DNA of 64,000 nucleotides from Hofstenia miamia (lineage: Eukaryota; Xenacoelomorpha; Acoela). Positions within the stretch are counted from its first letter, which is position 1, and each line of letters begins with the position of its first letter. Below the pieces are notes generated by a model. It was not told the DNA's origin. It ran no database searches and worked only from the letters and a program-made list of their open reading frames with translations. Shown here one piece after another: positions 23,715-36,456 of this stretch. Location: assembly GCA_004352715.1 (NCBI GenBank), contig SCFE01000054.1, positions 895,374 through 959,373 of the forward strand. Reading direction: 5' to 3'. The position numbers were made by a program, and so were the translations under genes.

Positions 23715-26700
23715 ATGAAGGTGGTGGATAAGTCGGTCAAATACGATCGTCAGTTACGACTTTGGGGAGATCATGGACAAGACGCTCTTGGAAAGGCTTC
23801 TGTTTGTCTTATTAATGCAACAGCGACTGGTACGGAGACTCTGAAAAATATTATATTGCCTGGAGTTGGGCGCTTTGTTATTGTTGACGACCAGGTATTT
23901 TTGATAATATATTCTTAGTTAACACTTTTAATTAGATTTTAACTTCTTCAAATGTTGGAAATAATTTTTTTCTCTCCCCATCCTCTTTAGGCCAACCGCG
24001 TGGCCAAGTTGCTTATGAATTCCTTCAAGAATTAAATCCTGATGTGCTTGGTGAATTTATAAATTCTTCATTAACGAATGTATTATCGTCGGATCTCTTC
24101 ACAACAATGAGTTTGGTTGTCGCTACCGATTTGACTGAAGATCAACTGGTAGTTTATCATTAAATTCATTTTGAAATTATATTAATTTATAAAGTCGTTT
24201 GTTTGTGAGGCCCATTATGCAAAATTTTTAAGAGATTCTAATCTGCATAAAGCAATCGTGACTGACAGTGTTAGTCTCAAGCCCACGCTACACGAACAAC
24301 TTTTGCCGCCAATTTTTGTCGTCCGAACGAACAACTTTTGTCGCCAAATTTTGTTGTAGATTTGGTATGCTACACGAACAACTTTAGTCATTTAATTAGT
24401 TTTAGACAAATTTGGGGAGGGGATGATACACGAACGATTTTGGTTGGCGACACAAATTGATGATAAAAGTTGTTCGTGTAGCATAGTGTTACAACAACTT
24501 TTTATATTTCAGTTACTTCATTATAAAATATTTAAGAAAGAATTACAAGAATATCCGAATATGCAGAAATATTTAAATGAAATATTAATATTGCTCATTT
24601 AACATAACAGTTGAACTAAAATATTAAAATATTTTTCAATATTAAATTATTGGAATATGCAGTACTAACAATCTATTTTATATTATATTTAATGTCTTTA
24701 TGATGAAACAATATTGTTTCAATATCGGTATTCGTATTTTCTTGAATATTATAAAACCTCGCCTGATGAAATCTGCTTGTTTACATTCTCAAATCGTAAT
24801 AATGGCCTTGAATTTGAGCGGCAAATTGCATAATTATAGCGCGCATTTCACCAAAGCATGGAGATGTCAACATTGTGGTCACATCTTATTAAAGCAGAAT
24901 TCAATATTTATTTATGTAGGCTTTGGATACAAAATTTTAAAATATCTACAAGGCGCTGGATACAAAAAAATGTAATAACTTTCTCATACTTATTGCATAT
25001 ATTCATCGCTCTAAAAACTATCTAAATTAATGAAGTCACATTAAAAATACGATTGTAATTGAGCTATCACGGCCTACAGAATGGTTTGTAACCTGAGTCG
25101 ATGCGTATTTTCATTGGAGACAGAGATTATCACTGTGCACGAATGATAAAATAAGAATGATGCGGTTTACTTTGAAATTAAACCAAACATCATGATCGCC
25201 TGCACTGTTTAAACAATACTTGAGTTCGCAAAGTTACGCGGTGATCGACTTCCCAATCTAATCACTATTTTATGACTCGAAAGTTCAAATGTTTTTGTTT
25301 ACTACAAGGGATTCTTTTTGATGAGTTAATTGTTTTAATTCAATGCTGATACGCAAGTATACAAAAGAAATGCCTACATAGTGATATATGTTCATTTTAA
25401 CATAAAAATGTTCAAATCATGATTATTAATTCTATAAACCTAGCTAATTTTAAATTTTACTGTTCGAAATTACTAGAAAGTTGGAGAATTATTTCTCCGA
25501 CAAAAAAGTTGGTCGGAGCACCCTGCTACACGAACAACTTTTGTCATTTAATTACTTCACGACTAAAGTTGGCGGAAGGGGTGCTACACGAACAATTTTT
25601 ATTGTCCAATTTTTGTTTGACTGAACGGACAACTTTTGTCGCCAACGTTAGTTGGACCGAACGAACAACTTTAGTCTATATAATTACTTCCGGTTTTAGA
25701 TGTGGAAGAGGGGTGCCACACGAACGATTTTCGTTGGCCAACAAAATTGGCGACAAATGTTGTTCGTGTAGCATGGGCTTCAGAGAGGATTGTTTCGCAA
25801 TCATTTGTTTGCAGTGCTTCAAATATTATGTATGCTTATTTCTGTGCTACATAATGTCCTCTTCAATGTTTTCAATAATATATGAACTAATTCGAATTTT
25901 TTTGTTCCTTTAACCACTCTAATATCGAACAACGAATGTGGCCATTGTTGCTACTATTTAACACTTAGCTATCTTTCTATTTTGTAAACGACAATACCTA
26001 TTTTAGATTAAATTGAGTGAATTATTATGGAAATTGGATATCCCGTTATTAACTTCTATTTCATATGGTCTCATATCCTACGTAAGATTATCCGTGAAAG
26101 AGCATTGGGTATGTGAAACTCATCCTGATAATCCTCGAATCGATCTCCGTTTGGATAAAATCCACATGATTCCTGGATTGCTGCAGTGGATTGATGATCA
26201 AAACCTTGACACCATGTCTAATGAAGAATTTATGCATACTCCTTATTTAGTAATACTTTACAAAAAGTTGAGTGAATGGAGAAATGTAACAAAGCAAAAT
26301 TTCCCTTCTTCTTTTAAGGATAAAAAGCTAATAAAGGTATGTCCGTTTTTCAAACTTAAGTATGCTCGTTTTTCAAGCAAAATCTAACTTTTTTATTAAT
26401 TTCATATCGAAAATTAAGTATAACCCAATAACAATTGATTGAAAAGTTTTTCTGAATTTTTTTGTAGAAATCTATTAGAATGTTTTTCGCTCTATGTTCT
26501 GATTATAAAAGTTTTTTATACTATTGATCACTTTTCGATTTATTTTTTAAGAGGGGCTTGCTAAGTTTTGTTAAGTTTCTACGCCTTAGTCAATAACAAT
26601 GAATTTCAACATCAACATATTGTATATCAAACCATGAATAGATACAATACACCTAGTAAAAAGTGAAAAATTTTCTTAATCCTATTCCACCTCACTCTTT

Positions 26701-28259
26701 TAAGCTTTTAATTATTACCCAAATAGTTGTGGAGCTTTCTTGTTGTTACTTCTTGACTTTCCCCAACTTTTTTTGGTGCGCATAGCCCACTAATATTTAT
26801 TTCTAAATGTATTTTATTATTTTTCAAACAACGATGTAGCCTTTCTTGTTGTTGTAATCGTTATTGTTAGTGGGAAAAAGAAAATCATATTTAATCATTA
26901 TGAACTGAATTCCATTAATTTCAATATTTCCAAACGTTTTCACAAAAAATTTAGACATTTGATGACGTCATCAAATACCCATTAGCAAGCATTCTAACCA
27001 TTTTCAATTGATAGGGCTGATATAAGAACCATTTGTGCAAAGTTTCTCCAAAAGCTCCAACTGAATAAGATTAAGAGGTTTTGAATCAAATTTCACGTAT
27101 TCAATGCATAAAATGAATTTTTGTAAGAAATGATCAGTTATTAAAAGATATTAATTATTCTCCGCATTAATTAGCTAACTTATGAGAAACAATATACGGT
27201 TTTTCTTTTCCTAATGTAGTGTTTAATGTCTGCAATTAGTACAGGACTTAGTAAGAAATGCTATTCGTCCGTCGAAATCTGAGCATGAAATCGATGAAGA
27301 GAATTTCACCGAAGCACTTAATGCTGTGAACTCCGTTTTCAATCCTTCCAGGCTTGATGAAGAATTAACAGCGTTATTCACAGATGTGAAATGCCAATCA
27401 CTGACTGCAGAATCGACATTCGATTGGGTGCTTTGTCGAGCTTTATGTGATTTCGTCAGTTCATCAGGGGAAGGCTTGCTGCCTGTCAAGGGTTCTGTTC
27501 CAGATATGAGATCTGATACGAGTAGATACGTTCAACTACAAACCTTCTATAAGAATGCCAACGACCGAGATGTAAAAAATGTAAGTTTTTTATTCTTATT
27601 TTTACATGTATGGACTTTTTCTAGAATCATTCTTTGTTTTGCATAGATGGAAATGCGATTGATGCATTTTAGAAATAATTTTAGGTTAGACAACGAACAC
27701 TCGATCATTTAACACAACTGGGTCGTCATCACGAAAGCGTTTCTCTTGCAGAAGTCGCACGATTTTGTCGTGGAGAGTTGGCATTGGTAAAAACGAAATC
27801 CCTTCATGAAGAATTAACGTCTGAACTTCCGCTTGTCGAGCGAAGCATCGAAGAGAGTTTTGATTCGTTATTGGTGTATTACGTTCTTTTGCGCGCTGCC
27901 AATCACTTTAGAGTTATCTATGGTCATTGGCCGGGAGAGTTGTCTAATGAGGTAATTAGATGGTATACACATTTTTTTTATACCTCGATTTTTAGGCTGT
28001 TGAGGGTGACATACCTCTTTTAAAAACGTGTGTTAACAAACTTTTGAATCGAATTGGTGCTAGAGCTGGGTCTGTCAGCATCGAGTGTATGCATGAGTTG
28101 TGTCGATGGGGTGGTGGAGAAGTGGCTTCAGTTGCAGCTTTCACTGGTGCAGTGACTGCACAAGAGGCTATCAAACTGATCACCAAGCAATATGTGCCCA
28201 TCAATCACACTTATATCTTTTCGGCAATCACATCTACATCTGAAACTTTTCCTCTTTGA
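23715..28259 (+). CDS. NAE1: NEDD8-activating enzyme E1 regulatory subunit (APP-BP1), 6 exons
   Basis: NAE1 pairs with UBA3 to form the E1 that adenylates NEDD8 and starts cullin neddylation. Exons are 23715-23894, 23936-24148, 26007-26336, 27245-27580, 27685-27951 and 27996-28259. Every exon is a multiple of three and all introns are phase 0, with GT...AG borders. The product is 529 residues, close to the human 534. Marks in order are [17 protein letters not shown] at the N-terminus, a Rossmann-type strand ending in [25 protein letters not shown], a conserved [14 protein letters not shown] segment, [14 protein letters not shown] and a C-terminal [20 protein letters not shown]. This subunit lacks the catalytic cysteine, which resides in UBA3. 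The start is fixed by an in-frame TAA directly before the ATG. Intron 1 is only 41 bp. Intron 2 is 1858 bp and holds two MITEs. Confidence 0.97.
24282..24487. mobile_element. Fold-back MITE family 2, copy 1 (NAE1 intron 2)
   Basis: The left end GCTACACGAACAACTTTTG faces the right end TGTTCGTGTAGC, its near reverse complement. The motif also recurs internally (about 24370 and 24425), giving nested inverted repeats. It is about 206 bp with no coding capacity, and is not expected to affect the protein because it is intronic. Confidence 0.7.
25521..25776. mobile_element. Fold-back MITE family 2, copy 2 (NAE1 intron 2)
   Basis: It starts CCCTGCTACACGAACAAC and ends GTTGTTCGTGTAGCATGGG, with internal copies GGGGTGCTACACGAACAAT and GGGGTGCCACACGAACGAT. 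The two family-2 copies lie 1.0 kb apart in the same intron. The internal GGGGTGCCACACG is identical to the end of family 1 at 11582. Confidence 0.72.
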
Positions 28260-30090
28260 TAATTTTTATAGTTTTTTAGAATGTAATAGATGTCTAGTTA
28301 TATATTTTGTTGGTATTCTGTATTCAAGTTTTGATATTTTCAATTGATTCTGATACACTAGTGTTATATTTTGCTTGCTTTGTTGTCTAATTTCGCCAAG
28401 AAATGCCTCCAGTGATTTTTTCAAGGTTATCTTTAATTGTTCAAAATGGGTTGAGTTTAGTAGAAACTCAATCCTTTTTTTGCGATGTGAATGCATGACA
28501 TTTAAGCTCTAAAAATGGTCCTCTCCAGCAAATTTTTAGAGATTGTTCACTCCCAATTTTGTATTATGCGATATTACAGGATGTAGCATAACTGATTACA
28601 TAGGTATGAAATGTAAATTAAGACGTCTATTTTGGGAAATTCGAAATTATTACAAACCCAGTTTGGGAATTTTGTACATTTACCGCTGTATGAATTTTTC
28701 ATTCACAACAAAAAATTGCTATTGTGTAGCACAAATGGCATAACATAACACAGTAGTGTCGTAAATCGAAGAAGAAACTTATTTCGGTCAATGTTTAAAA
28801 AGTATTTCAGAATCCCAAACTTTCCTAAATATCATAAAATACAGAGGCCAGATATCAAAAATCACACCGTAACTGTAATGAAGAATTACATGTTTATTCT
28901 AAAAAATTTCTCTTAGGCTATTAGTGCGATTACTGGATTGTTATTCTCAAGAATACATGCAATACTTGACATCAAAACAAATACTTTTTAACTGCCATTG
29001 TTTTTTGCACAATACAGCAAGAGGCAGCCTTATTTCATGTTTTGTCACAGTAACAATGGTATACAAATTTGTTCATGTGGACATTTACGGTTCCATAGTT
29101 CATTTGACTCACTTTGTGGTGACCATTTTGTAGGTTTAATGCCATGCTTTCCATTGAAGGGAATTCTTTCACTTCTTTTACGTTTCCTCTTTTTATAATA
29201 AAAGTTTAAAGAATGCTCTCCTCTTGCTAAGTTATTGCTTGTTTCCCTTACTGTTTTCAATGGATTCCTGTGATTTTATTAGAGACGGTAGCTTTACACG
29301 AAGTTTTAACATCTAACCTTGAAATCTCAAAATTTTCATGATTAACTTACATCCAAGCCATATTGGCTCCTAAAAATAAAAAATATATTTAGTAACCTTT
29401 GTTATCTCAGTTTTTTTAGTAAAACATTATATTCAGGTTCGAAAAAGATCTATACTTTTGTTTAGACTGGCGCCTTGATATTTGTTTGTATACTTACTTT
29501 GCTGGAAGAATAAATGTTGGCATCCCATCAGTGCACTAAGGGAACTTTTAACCCCATTTGAGCCCTGGGCGTTTATATTGCGCCATACAATTCTATTTTA
29601 TTGTATATTTATAGTTTAGTAAACAATGCATTTCTAAAATTTATGAAATATTGTTAAAGTAGAAATGTTTTCATTACGTTTTTGATTAACACCAAAGTTG
29701 CAAATCTTAGTTTTTTCGTTCTGGATATCTCATAGGGCGTTCTGTTTGTTATGTCCTGCTAATGATGCAGTGAGTTTGCTGGAATTATCGGCTAGTGTTT
29801 GTGATTGGGGTTCGGCAGTATCGGTGAGTCCGGAAAGGATAATCAGTACAGAATAAATCCGGGTAGAACATGGCAGGATGAAAATGAGCTAAAGCGTATA
29901 AGCTACGCTTGAATATAAAGGGAAAACCTTGAATATATCAACTCTCTAGCAGTGCCATAGGGTAATAGAGCAGCAAAATGGTTCATGTCCCGTGTATCGC
30001 TTTGGAAAAAGGCTCAATTAAACAAAAAAGTGTAAATCTGGTTGACCAAGAGGTAGAGTTTTAGAACACTTTTAGCAGTTGTTGATTGTA
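28260..30090. other. Intergenic DNA downstream of NAE1
   Basis: No exon or structured RNA is recognised. The short open frames (64-76 codons) have no motif and overlap one another on both strands. Confidence 0.5.
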
Positions 30091-30099
30091 ATACAGTTG

Positions 30100-30390
30100 A
30101 TTTCTTTACAAGTAGCACATCCCAGCTTGCTGTCAGCATGTTTGCCATTCCTGCAACTAGTGTAGCTAGTGAAAGATTTTTCTCGTCATCCCATTTTTTC
30201 ACCAATAAATTTAGATTTTGCTTAAGCGATGCAATATTTTGTTTACTTTATAAATTGAAAAAAAATGTTTTGAAAGACATTCCCCTCTTAAAATTTTTAG
30301 TTTACAATAAACATTTATTTTTCTTGATAAACCGGACCACCATTGGTTGGCACTATGTACGAAAACGTTTATGGGTAAACGTTGCTTAGG
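30100..30390 (+). pseudogene. hAT transposase C-terminal dimerisation fragment
   Basis: The frame from 30138 encodes FAIPATSVASERFFSSSHFF, followed by a run of hydrophobic and basic residues. IPATSVASERxFS is the hallmark of the hAT C-terminal dimerisation domain. The upstream in-frame segment CHIPACC and shifted-frame remnants suggest decay. No BED finger, catalytic domain or terminal repeats were found nearby, so only the tail survives. The remainder of 30390-33400 shows only AT-rich sequence. Confidence 0.75.
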
Positions 30391-32183
30391 AAATAATGGA
30401 AGACAACACATTATTTAACGTCGAGGTTGTGTTACATTGTGTTATTCGTTTTATGGCTGTTGATAAGTTAGTTATTGAGAGGGTTGCCTTTGGGTATTGA
30501 TTGCACAAATATAAAACATTTCGATCACTAATGTATGATATTGAATCCGGATAAATCCCGACGAGATAAAATAATTGCAAATAGGAACAGCGCAGGATAA
30601 TTTTTTGTTCTTAAACGAGCCCAGTTGCTACCACTACTTGTTGGTAGTCTTGGTTACTGACGCAAGGTTAGGGCAGTCGTTTCATCAAGGAAGCGAATCT
30701 CGACCTCACTCAAGCACACAACTTACCAATCTTGCTGTTTAAAAGTTTCATTACAAGTTGCTTTTCAAAAGAAAGTCCTCATAACTGTTGTGTTGTTTCC
30801 TTTGAAAACTTGTCATCGAAAGATTAATAGCATCTTCGTTTAATTTTTGTGCTCTAAGTCTTACAGAAAACTAAAGAACTGAATTCTCAAATACATATGG
30901 ATTTTTACATAAACACTAAAGGTTTGCTCTAGCATTCAAAAAATGATCGTGTTATCTTACCTTCATTTTAAATGAATCTATTGCTCTACCAAAAACAATT
31001 TTTGTGTAAATTTTTTGCATTACCAATTATGTTTTATGTAGTTTATTTGTCTCTTTTAGTTTTAGTGCGCTTGTTGGCGGCTTTGCCAGTGCGAACGTAG
31101 GTTTTTTGAATTAATTATAATTTAAATATTTTAGAAATGTCCTTCATTTCACTTGCCAATGAGTTTTATTGTATGTTCAAACATACATTGTTGCTTAATT
31201 TCATATATTGAATACATTAACACTATATTTAATAGTATTATATGAAGTCCATTAGTTATTATGAATTTTTAATAAATTGTAAAGTAAACCTTTCACAATA
31301 TAAGTTCCTTCATTTATGGCGCAATTATATACACTTTACACCTATTCTAAGAAGTTACTATTAATCAATATATTTTTTAATTGCAGAATTCTAATGCCAA
31401 TATGTAATATATTCGAGAAAACTGTGTTAAAAATTGTGTTCAGTCCTTTTTATAGAACTTATTTTTCCAGAAGCCCTACGCAGGCTAAACCTGTCTCTGA
31501 CCAGGCATTATTCGAACATTTTGCAACTTTCTTTCCATTTATTAAATTTTTGGTTTATATTTCCAAATTCTACACCATTTTGTATGATCTTGTATGATAT
31601 GTTTGTTAATCTTGTTATTAATGGCTACTAGGGGAATTATTTTCATTATTCATTCATTTTTTTCGAAAATTTTTGCTTTTACAGTGAATGGAATGGGACA
31701 TAATTGTTCATCACCTAATTAGTGGATAGTTTCATGTCATTGAGTTTGACAGATATATTACAAACAAAGTTTCTTCTATGATGTAGAATTTACCTCATTC
31801 CGTTTTGTGCGGTGTCATTTCCTTTGCGATTTTTCTTATTAACTTACTGATATATGATTCCTTTGTGTGCATAGACGGTGCATAATTTGTCGGTTCAGTT
31901 CCCATTCAGTGTTAACGGTTGTCAGTGAATTAAATTGTCAATGTTTACTCAATCGCATCTCATTGTTTTTAGTTGAAGAATGAACAGTGCACATCAGTTC
32001 GGTCACAAAGGTTAGTAACACGTCATAATATATCTAACATCTATTCCATCATTTTCAAATCGTGGAATTTTGCGGGGATGGGGATGCCTATGGAACCTTA
32101 ATAAATAATCACATGCATATATATATACTAATACCTCCATCTATGTACTTTTTCCACATAACCATATAAGCTGAATTTCCCAC

Positions 32184-32188
<5 letters not shown>

Positions 32189-32230
<42 letters not shown>

Positions 32231-32250
32231 ATATATATATATGCATACAT
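32189..32250. repeat. (AT)n microsatellite
   Basis: A TA dinucleotide run with a GCGC interruption. It has no coding meaning. Confidence 0.9.
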
Positions 32251-33409
32251 TGAGGGCTAAGTAAGCCAAAAGTACAAAATGTACTAAACTGAATCAAAAT
32301 ACTTGGGAGATGTAATTATAAAATTTGAAATATTTCATTTTGTCGTTGTTTTTTGAGAAAATAGCACAGCATTAACACGGTGATACTCGAGCTTATATAT
32401 TTACGTTTTAGAAAAAATGATTTTATTGTTAGACAAATAACTCTGATATTTAATCCAAATTTTAGAAATAAAGTTAGAGTAGTAAATGTTTAGCTGACAA
32501 ACGTCTGAATCTAGCACCAGTATACTATGTTAAGGCTTTAAAAATTAGACGAAATTTCCTATACATTTATTATTGGAGTTGTATGCTAAAAATTGGGTGT
32601 AGTTGTGGACTCATATATTTTAGCCCTTTCCCTTTGGATTGTCAAATCGACTACTCCAATATGGTTGATTAAAACATAATCACTTTTTCCTAGTTCACCC
32701 AGAGTTTTCAGCAATTTTTACTTTATTATAATGAGCTTGTTTTTAACTTAAAATCTACAATAACAAAAAATTTGCAATCACATTAGACTTAAGAAATCAA
32801 AGGATTGAGTCCAAAGCGCACGTGTATATCTTTAAAACTTCTTTCCGTCATTAATACCGAAGAGAATTTTTCGTCTGATGCAGCCTCTGTTGAAGAATTA
32901 GATGTACTTCATTTCTTCTTTAAATCAGTCATTTGAACATCGTGATACACTTTCTGAATTTAACAGCTGCTACCTGAGAAATCGACACCATTAGAAATTT
33001 TGATTGGAATAAGTTCTAGATATCTTAATACGTTGAAAAACGGTGATTGCAAAAAATCTTTCAGTTGACTTTTTTGCTACTGTTGCAAAATGACGTCATA
33101 TTTTTGAAAATGATCATAAAATTTTCTGAAAAAAACACTTTTACGTAAGTTTTATTTTTATCATTATGAATGTTATTTAGTCATCATATAATATGTGAAT
33201 GTGCAAATAAATGCTTCCTCATTTTTTAACCCTATGTTTTATTTCAAAATGGCGCAATAATCTTTTTTTACAAAATCAAAAAATTATTTTCAAAAATGAT
33301 AATTAATTTCATTAGGCATTCATTTCTAATACGAAAAAAATATACTGAAATAACGTATCACTCCAAAAAATGAGGTTGTGTATATCAGAATAACATTATT
33401 CTTCAATTA

Positions 33410-34170
33410 TAAGTCGGGGTTACTCTACCAGTCAACGGACTGAAGAGTGGGTGGCAACAGATCAGCTCTGGCACTTCCCCTAGAAGTGTGCTGCCGGCTT
33501 AATCATGCTTGTCCTCTGGCGACCCCTGGCACGCAGAGTGCTGATCTGTGTTGAGTCTGATCAGCAGAGAGTGAAGCCGAAGGCCGAGCTTCATGAGAGG
33601 GTTGCGCCTCTCTACAGCTTTCGCCAACCAAGGCTACTAACTGAGGTAACTCGTGAGCACCTGCCGTCTGCCTGTTATAGAGATCCTGATTATTTAGGAG
33701 ATATTTTTGACACTTGTAGTGCAAAGCACCAAGTGAGCCCTAAAAACTCCGTAACTTAGAATGTCGGATCATAACTAAAACCCATGACAAAGCAAAGCTC
33801 CCTCATAGGTAAGGCTCAGCAAATGCTGGCCTAGGCCTATCTAGAGGCCAGAGACAGAAGAAAATCCTCTGTATAACTGCCCTCGTAGACGCACTCTACG
33901 GCTCTGGGCATAGACGTCGCCGTCTGCTCCACAGAACAGACAGTCTCACATCATCATCACCGCCCCCATATGTGCAAAGCACACATGGTTGCACCTTCTT
34001 ATACCCTATTGTTTAACGTCCACTCTAGGTTCGGGACTCCGCAAAGCGACGCGCCCATCAAGTATTGGCTCAGCGTCTCCGCTTCTCCAGGAACCACCAC
34101 GAGGAGGTTACTCTCTAGGACGATTCAGGCATAGCCCTTTCGGTTCCCATTCTTCAATTAATATTTTTCG
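33410..34170. repeat. GC-rich island of unknown, probably transposon-derived, origin
   Basis: About 760 bases stand out at visibly higher G+C than the AT-rich surroundings, with abrupt edges. No frame is open throughout. The longest are 84 and 73 codons, on opposite strands, without a known motif. A hairpin-forming CCATATGTGC...GCACACATGG lies near 33966. The composition suggests an insertion, perhaps part of a retroelement UTR, but I recognise no family. There is no tRNA or rRNA gene that I can support. Confidence 0.45.
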
Positions 34171-34806
34171 CACTACTTAAAAAAGTAATGCTAATGAAAT
34201 TTACAACCTTTTTCACAATATAATAAATTTTTTTTAAGATTTTTTAAATTTTTGGAATTTTTATGAGCCATCTTGGAGCAACACACAAAGTTTATAGAAT
34301 GTCAACGCATTAATTTGCAAATGTTGATATTATTTGACGATATGCGACTAAATAATGATAAAAATACTTCCTATTTAACAGTTTTTATCAAGAAATCCTA
34401 TGGCCATTTTTAAAAATTTTATGTAAATTTGTAAAATTGGCAATATCAACACAGTGCATCAAACGATGTTTTCCAATCAAAATTTTTAATAATATCGATA
34501 TCTCAGGTTGCAGGTGTTTAAGGCAGGCCTTCATATTTGCGTTAAGATGATATACGTTTGTTGAATGCGGAAGAGGAACTAATACTATATACTTGGAAAT
34601 ACAATATCTTTATTCAATTACATGAAGCTTTTCAGTTTTTTTGATTTAAATCTGTTATAAACAAAGTTTTTCTAGACTCTTAAGAACCAATAAAATTAGC
34701 TTGTTGAACTAATTTCGTTTTACAATCGCATGCCATTGTTAGTTAACATTTAAATGCAAGGAATTTTTTACCTATCGATGTGTGTAATATAAATTATTTG
34801 TTTTAG

Positions 34807-35669
34807 TAAATCCTTCAAACAATCACAATGTCTACCTCGCTCTTCATGTCATTGTTTATGTTGCTCTGTTTCGTGTGATAAGTTATTATATCACGCCTCG
34901 GATCTCCTCCCTCCTTAGCAGACGATATGCTCGCACTGTCGTTGGAGACTTACAAATTAGATGGCGCTCGTTTGCCAATTCAACTCTACATGCCACAATT
35001 ATATTCTTCTGGGCCATTTACATGATGCTGACAGATGAAGGCATGCGACTAGAAAATCGCAAATACCCTGGCACTTTGAACTTCCAAAAGGCCATGACGT
35101 TTACAGTGGCTTACTTTCTCTATGATATTATTCAGGTAAGGTGTCTTCATTTTTGAGGCGGTTGATAAATTTAAAAATATTCATTTTTCAGAGTTTTTGC
35201 TCGGGTTTTCAGTAACCCAATTCATTTTTTTATTATGTATTAACACGATCTGTTAGGTCATTGAGATTAGTTATGTCAGTTTTGAATCCTAGAAGCGAAT
35301 CTATCATCTTTACCGCATGCAACAGATTTCTGAACCTAAGCTCAATACCCATAATGTCAAACGGGTGTTAACGTAGTTGAAGTTTGGGTATATTGTTACA
35401 ATTTAAAGTTTCCTATATATTAATATTTTAATGAGTTTTCGCTTGTAACAGATGTAATTTAGTTAGTGCGCTATCCTAAGTTATTTGGTAGTAAGCTTGA
35501 ACTCTTACATCATGCCATCTCTCTTGCTGGTTCCGGTTACGTATGTTTGACCGCTAACTACTCCTACTGGGCTGATTTTCAACTGCTGCATGAATTTTCC
35601 ACGCCATTTATTAACATGCGCTGGTTTATTCTCACTGTGAAAATCGGGAAAGAGCGCAAGCGATATAAG
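34807..35669 (+). CDS. TLC-domain membrane protein (TLCD4/TMEM56-like), two internal exons
   Basis: Two exons, 34807-35135 (entering with a two-base split codon) and 35463-35669, join in phase across a GT...AG intron and encode about 178 residues. Hydrophobic segments YLALHVIVYVALF, HATIIFFWAIYMML and FTVAYFLYDIIQ are separated by TLC-like linkers. The second exon carries the paired histidines in ELLHHAISLAG and the conserved ELLHEFSTPFINMRWF-like stretch (here LLHEFSTPFINMRWF). This order matches TRAM/LAG1/CLN8 proteins of the TLCD4 type, multi-pass ER or plasma-membrane proteins linked to lipid handling. No in-frame ATG exists upstream in the first exon, so a 5' exon is missing. The final transmembrane segments are not found downstream, where a MITE and a piggyBac follow. 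The gene is either truncated or continues beyond the transposon cluster. Confidence 0.85.
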
Positions 35670-35830
35670 GTATTACTAAATTTACATTATAAAATGTTTC
35701 AATTTATTATCAATAATAATGATAACAAGGTTGGATTGGCTTACATGAGTTCTTTTACACCTTCACAGCTGAGGACAACGCAGTTATAATATATTTAAGT
35801 TTACTAGGTATTGACAAGTTACATATCTAA

Positions 35831-36455
35831 AGTAGCCTACACACTTCCAACTTTGCGCGCAACTTTTTGGGTAATTATAAAGTTCATAGCAAAAATATTT
35901 GCGTATACACAATTTTGTGCACAATTTTTGGTTGAATTATATTTATTGCCATTTTTAAAAATTAAATCGACCTTAAAATGCATAACAACCAATAGAATCA
36001 AACAGTCTGAAGAAGGAAGACCTCGTTTTGAAAGGATCTTGCGAAATTTTAATCAGGTATGTAAATAATAATGTGCCGTTAAATTCTTTCTCTGTGAGAA
36101 ATGACAAAATCGTTCTAGCAATCGGAGGATAAATTGTCTTGTATTGCTACTCGAGGATCTGCGGCGACTTTGTTGGTCAATTACTACATAAAGCGGATGT
36201 AACCGATTGGACAGTATCTTGTCGAATAATTTCTTCTCTTCAATGTTTCGGATAGAAAAAGCATCATGTGACTGAGACGTTAACCCCTTCCTTTAGCAGT
36301 GATATAAAAATTTGTTGAGTTTCATAAGAACTTACTCGCCTGATCCATAAACAACAATTCCATAGCGAATTTTACTTATAATTATAATCGCGTACACACT
36401 TCCTCATTAAATCAAGAAAGGCTGTTGGAAAAGTTGTAAGTGTGTACGCTCCTTA
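35831..36455. mobile_element. Fold-back MITE family 3
   Basis: The left end AGTAGCCTACACACTTCCAA faces a right end whose reverse complement is GGAGCGTACACACTTACAAC. An internal copy, GCGTACACACTTCC, lies near 36390. The element is flanked by CTAA on the left and TTAA on the right, which would fit a decayed TTAA target duplication. It has no transposase. The right-hand TTAA is shared with the adjacent piggyBac. Confidence 0.65.
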
Positions 36456-36456
36456 A

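Noticed and set aside
27223-27489. Minus-strand frame opposite NAE1 exon 4
   Set aside because: Antisense shadow of a conserved exon.
33966-34060. Possible tRNA-like B box (GGTTCGGGACTCC) in the GC-rich island
   Set aside because: No matching A box or cloverleaf could be folded around it, so neither a tRNA nor a SINE head can be supported.
35811-36068. 85-codon frame after the TLC exons
   Set aside because: Lies almost entirely in the family-3 MITE and lacks the expected TLC C-terminal segments.
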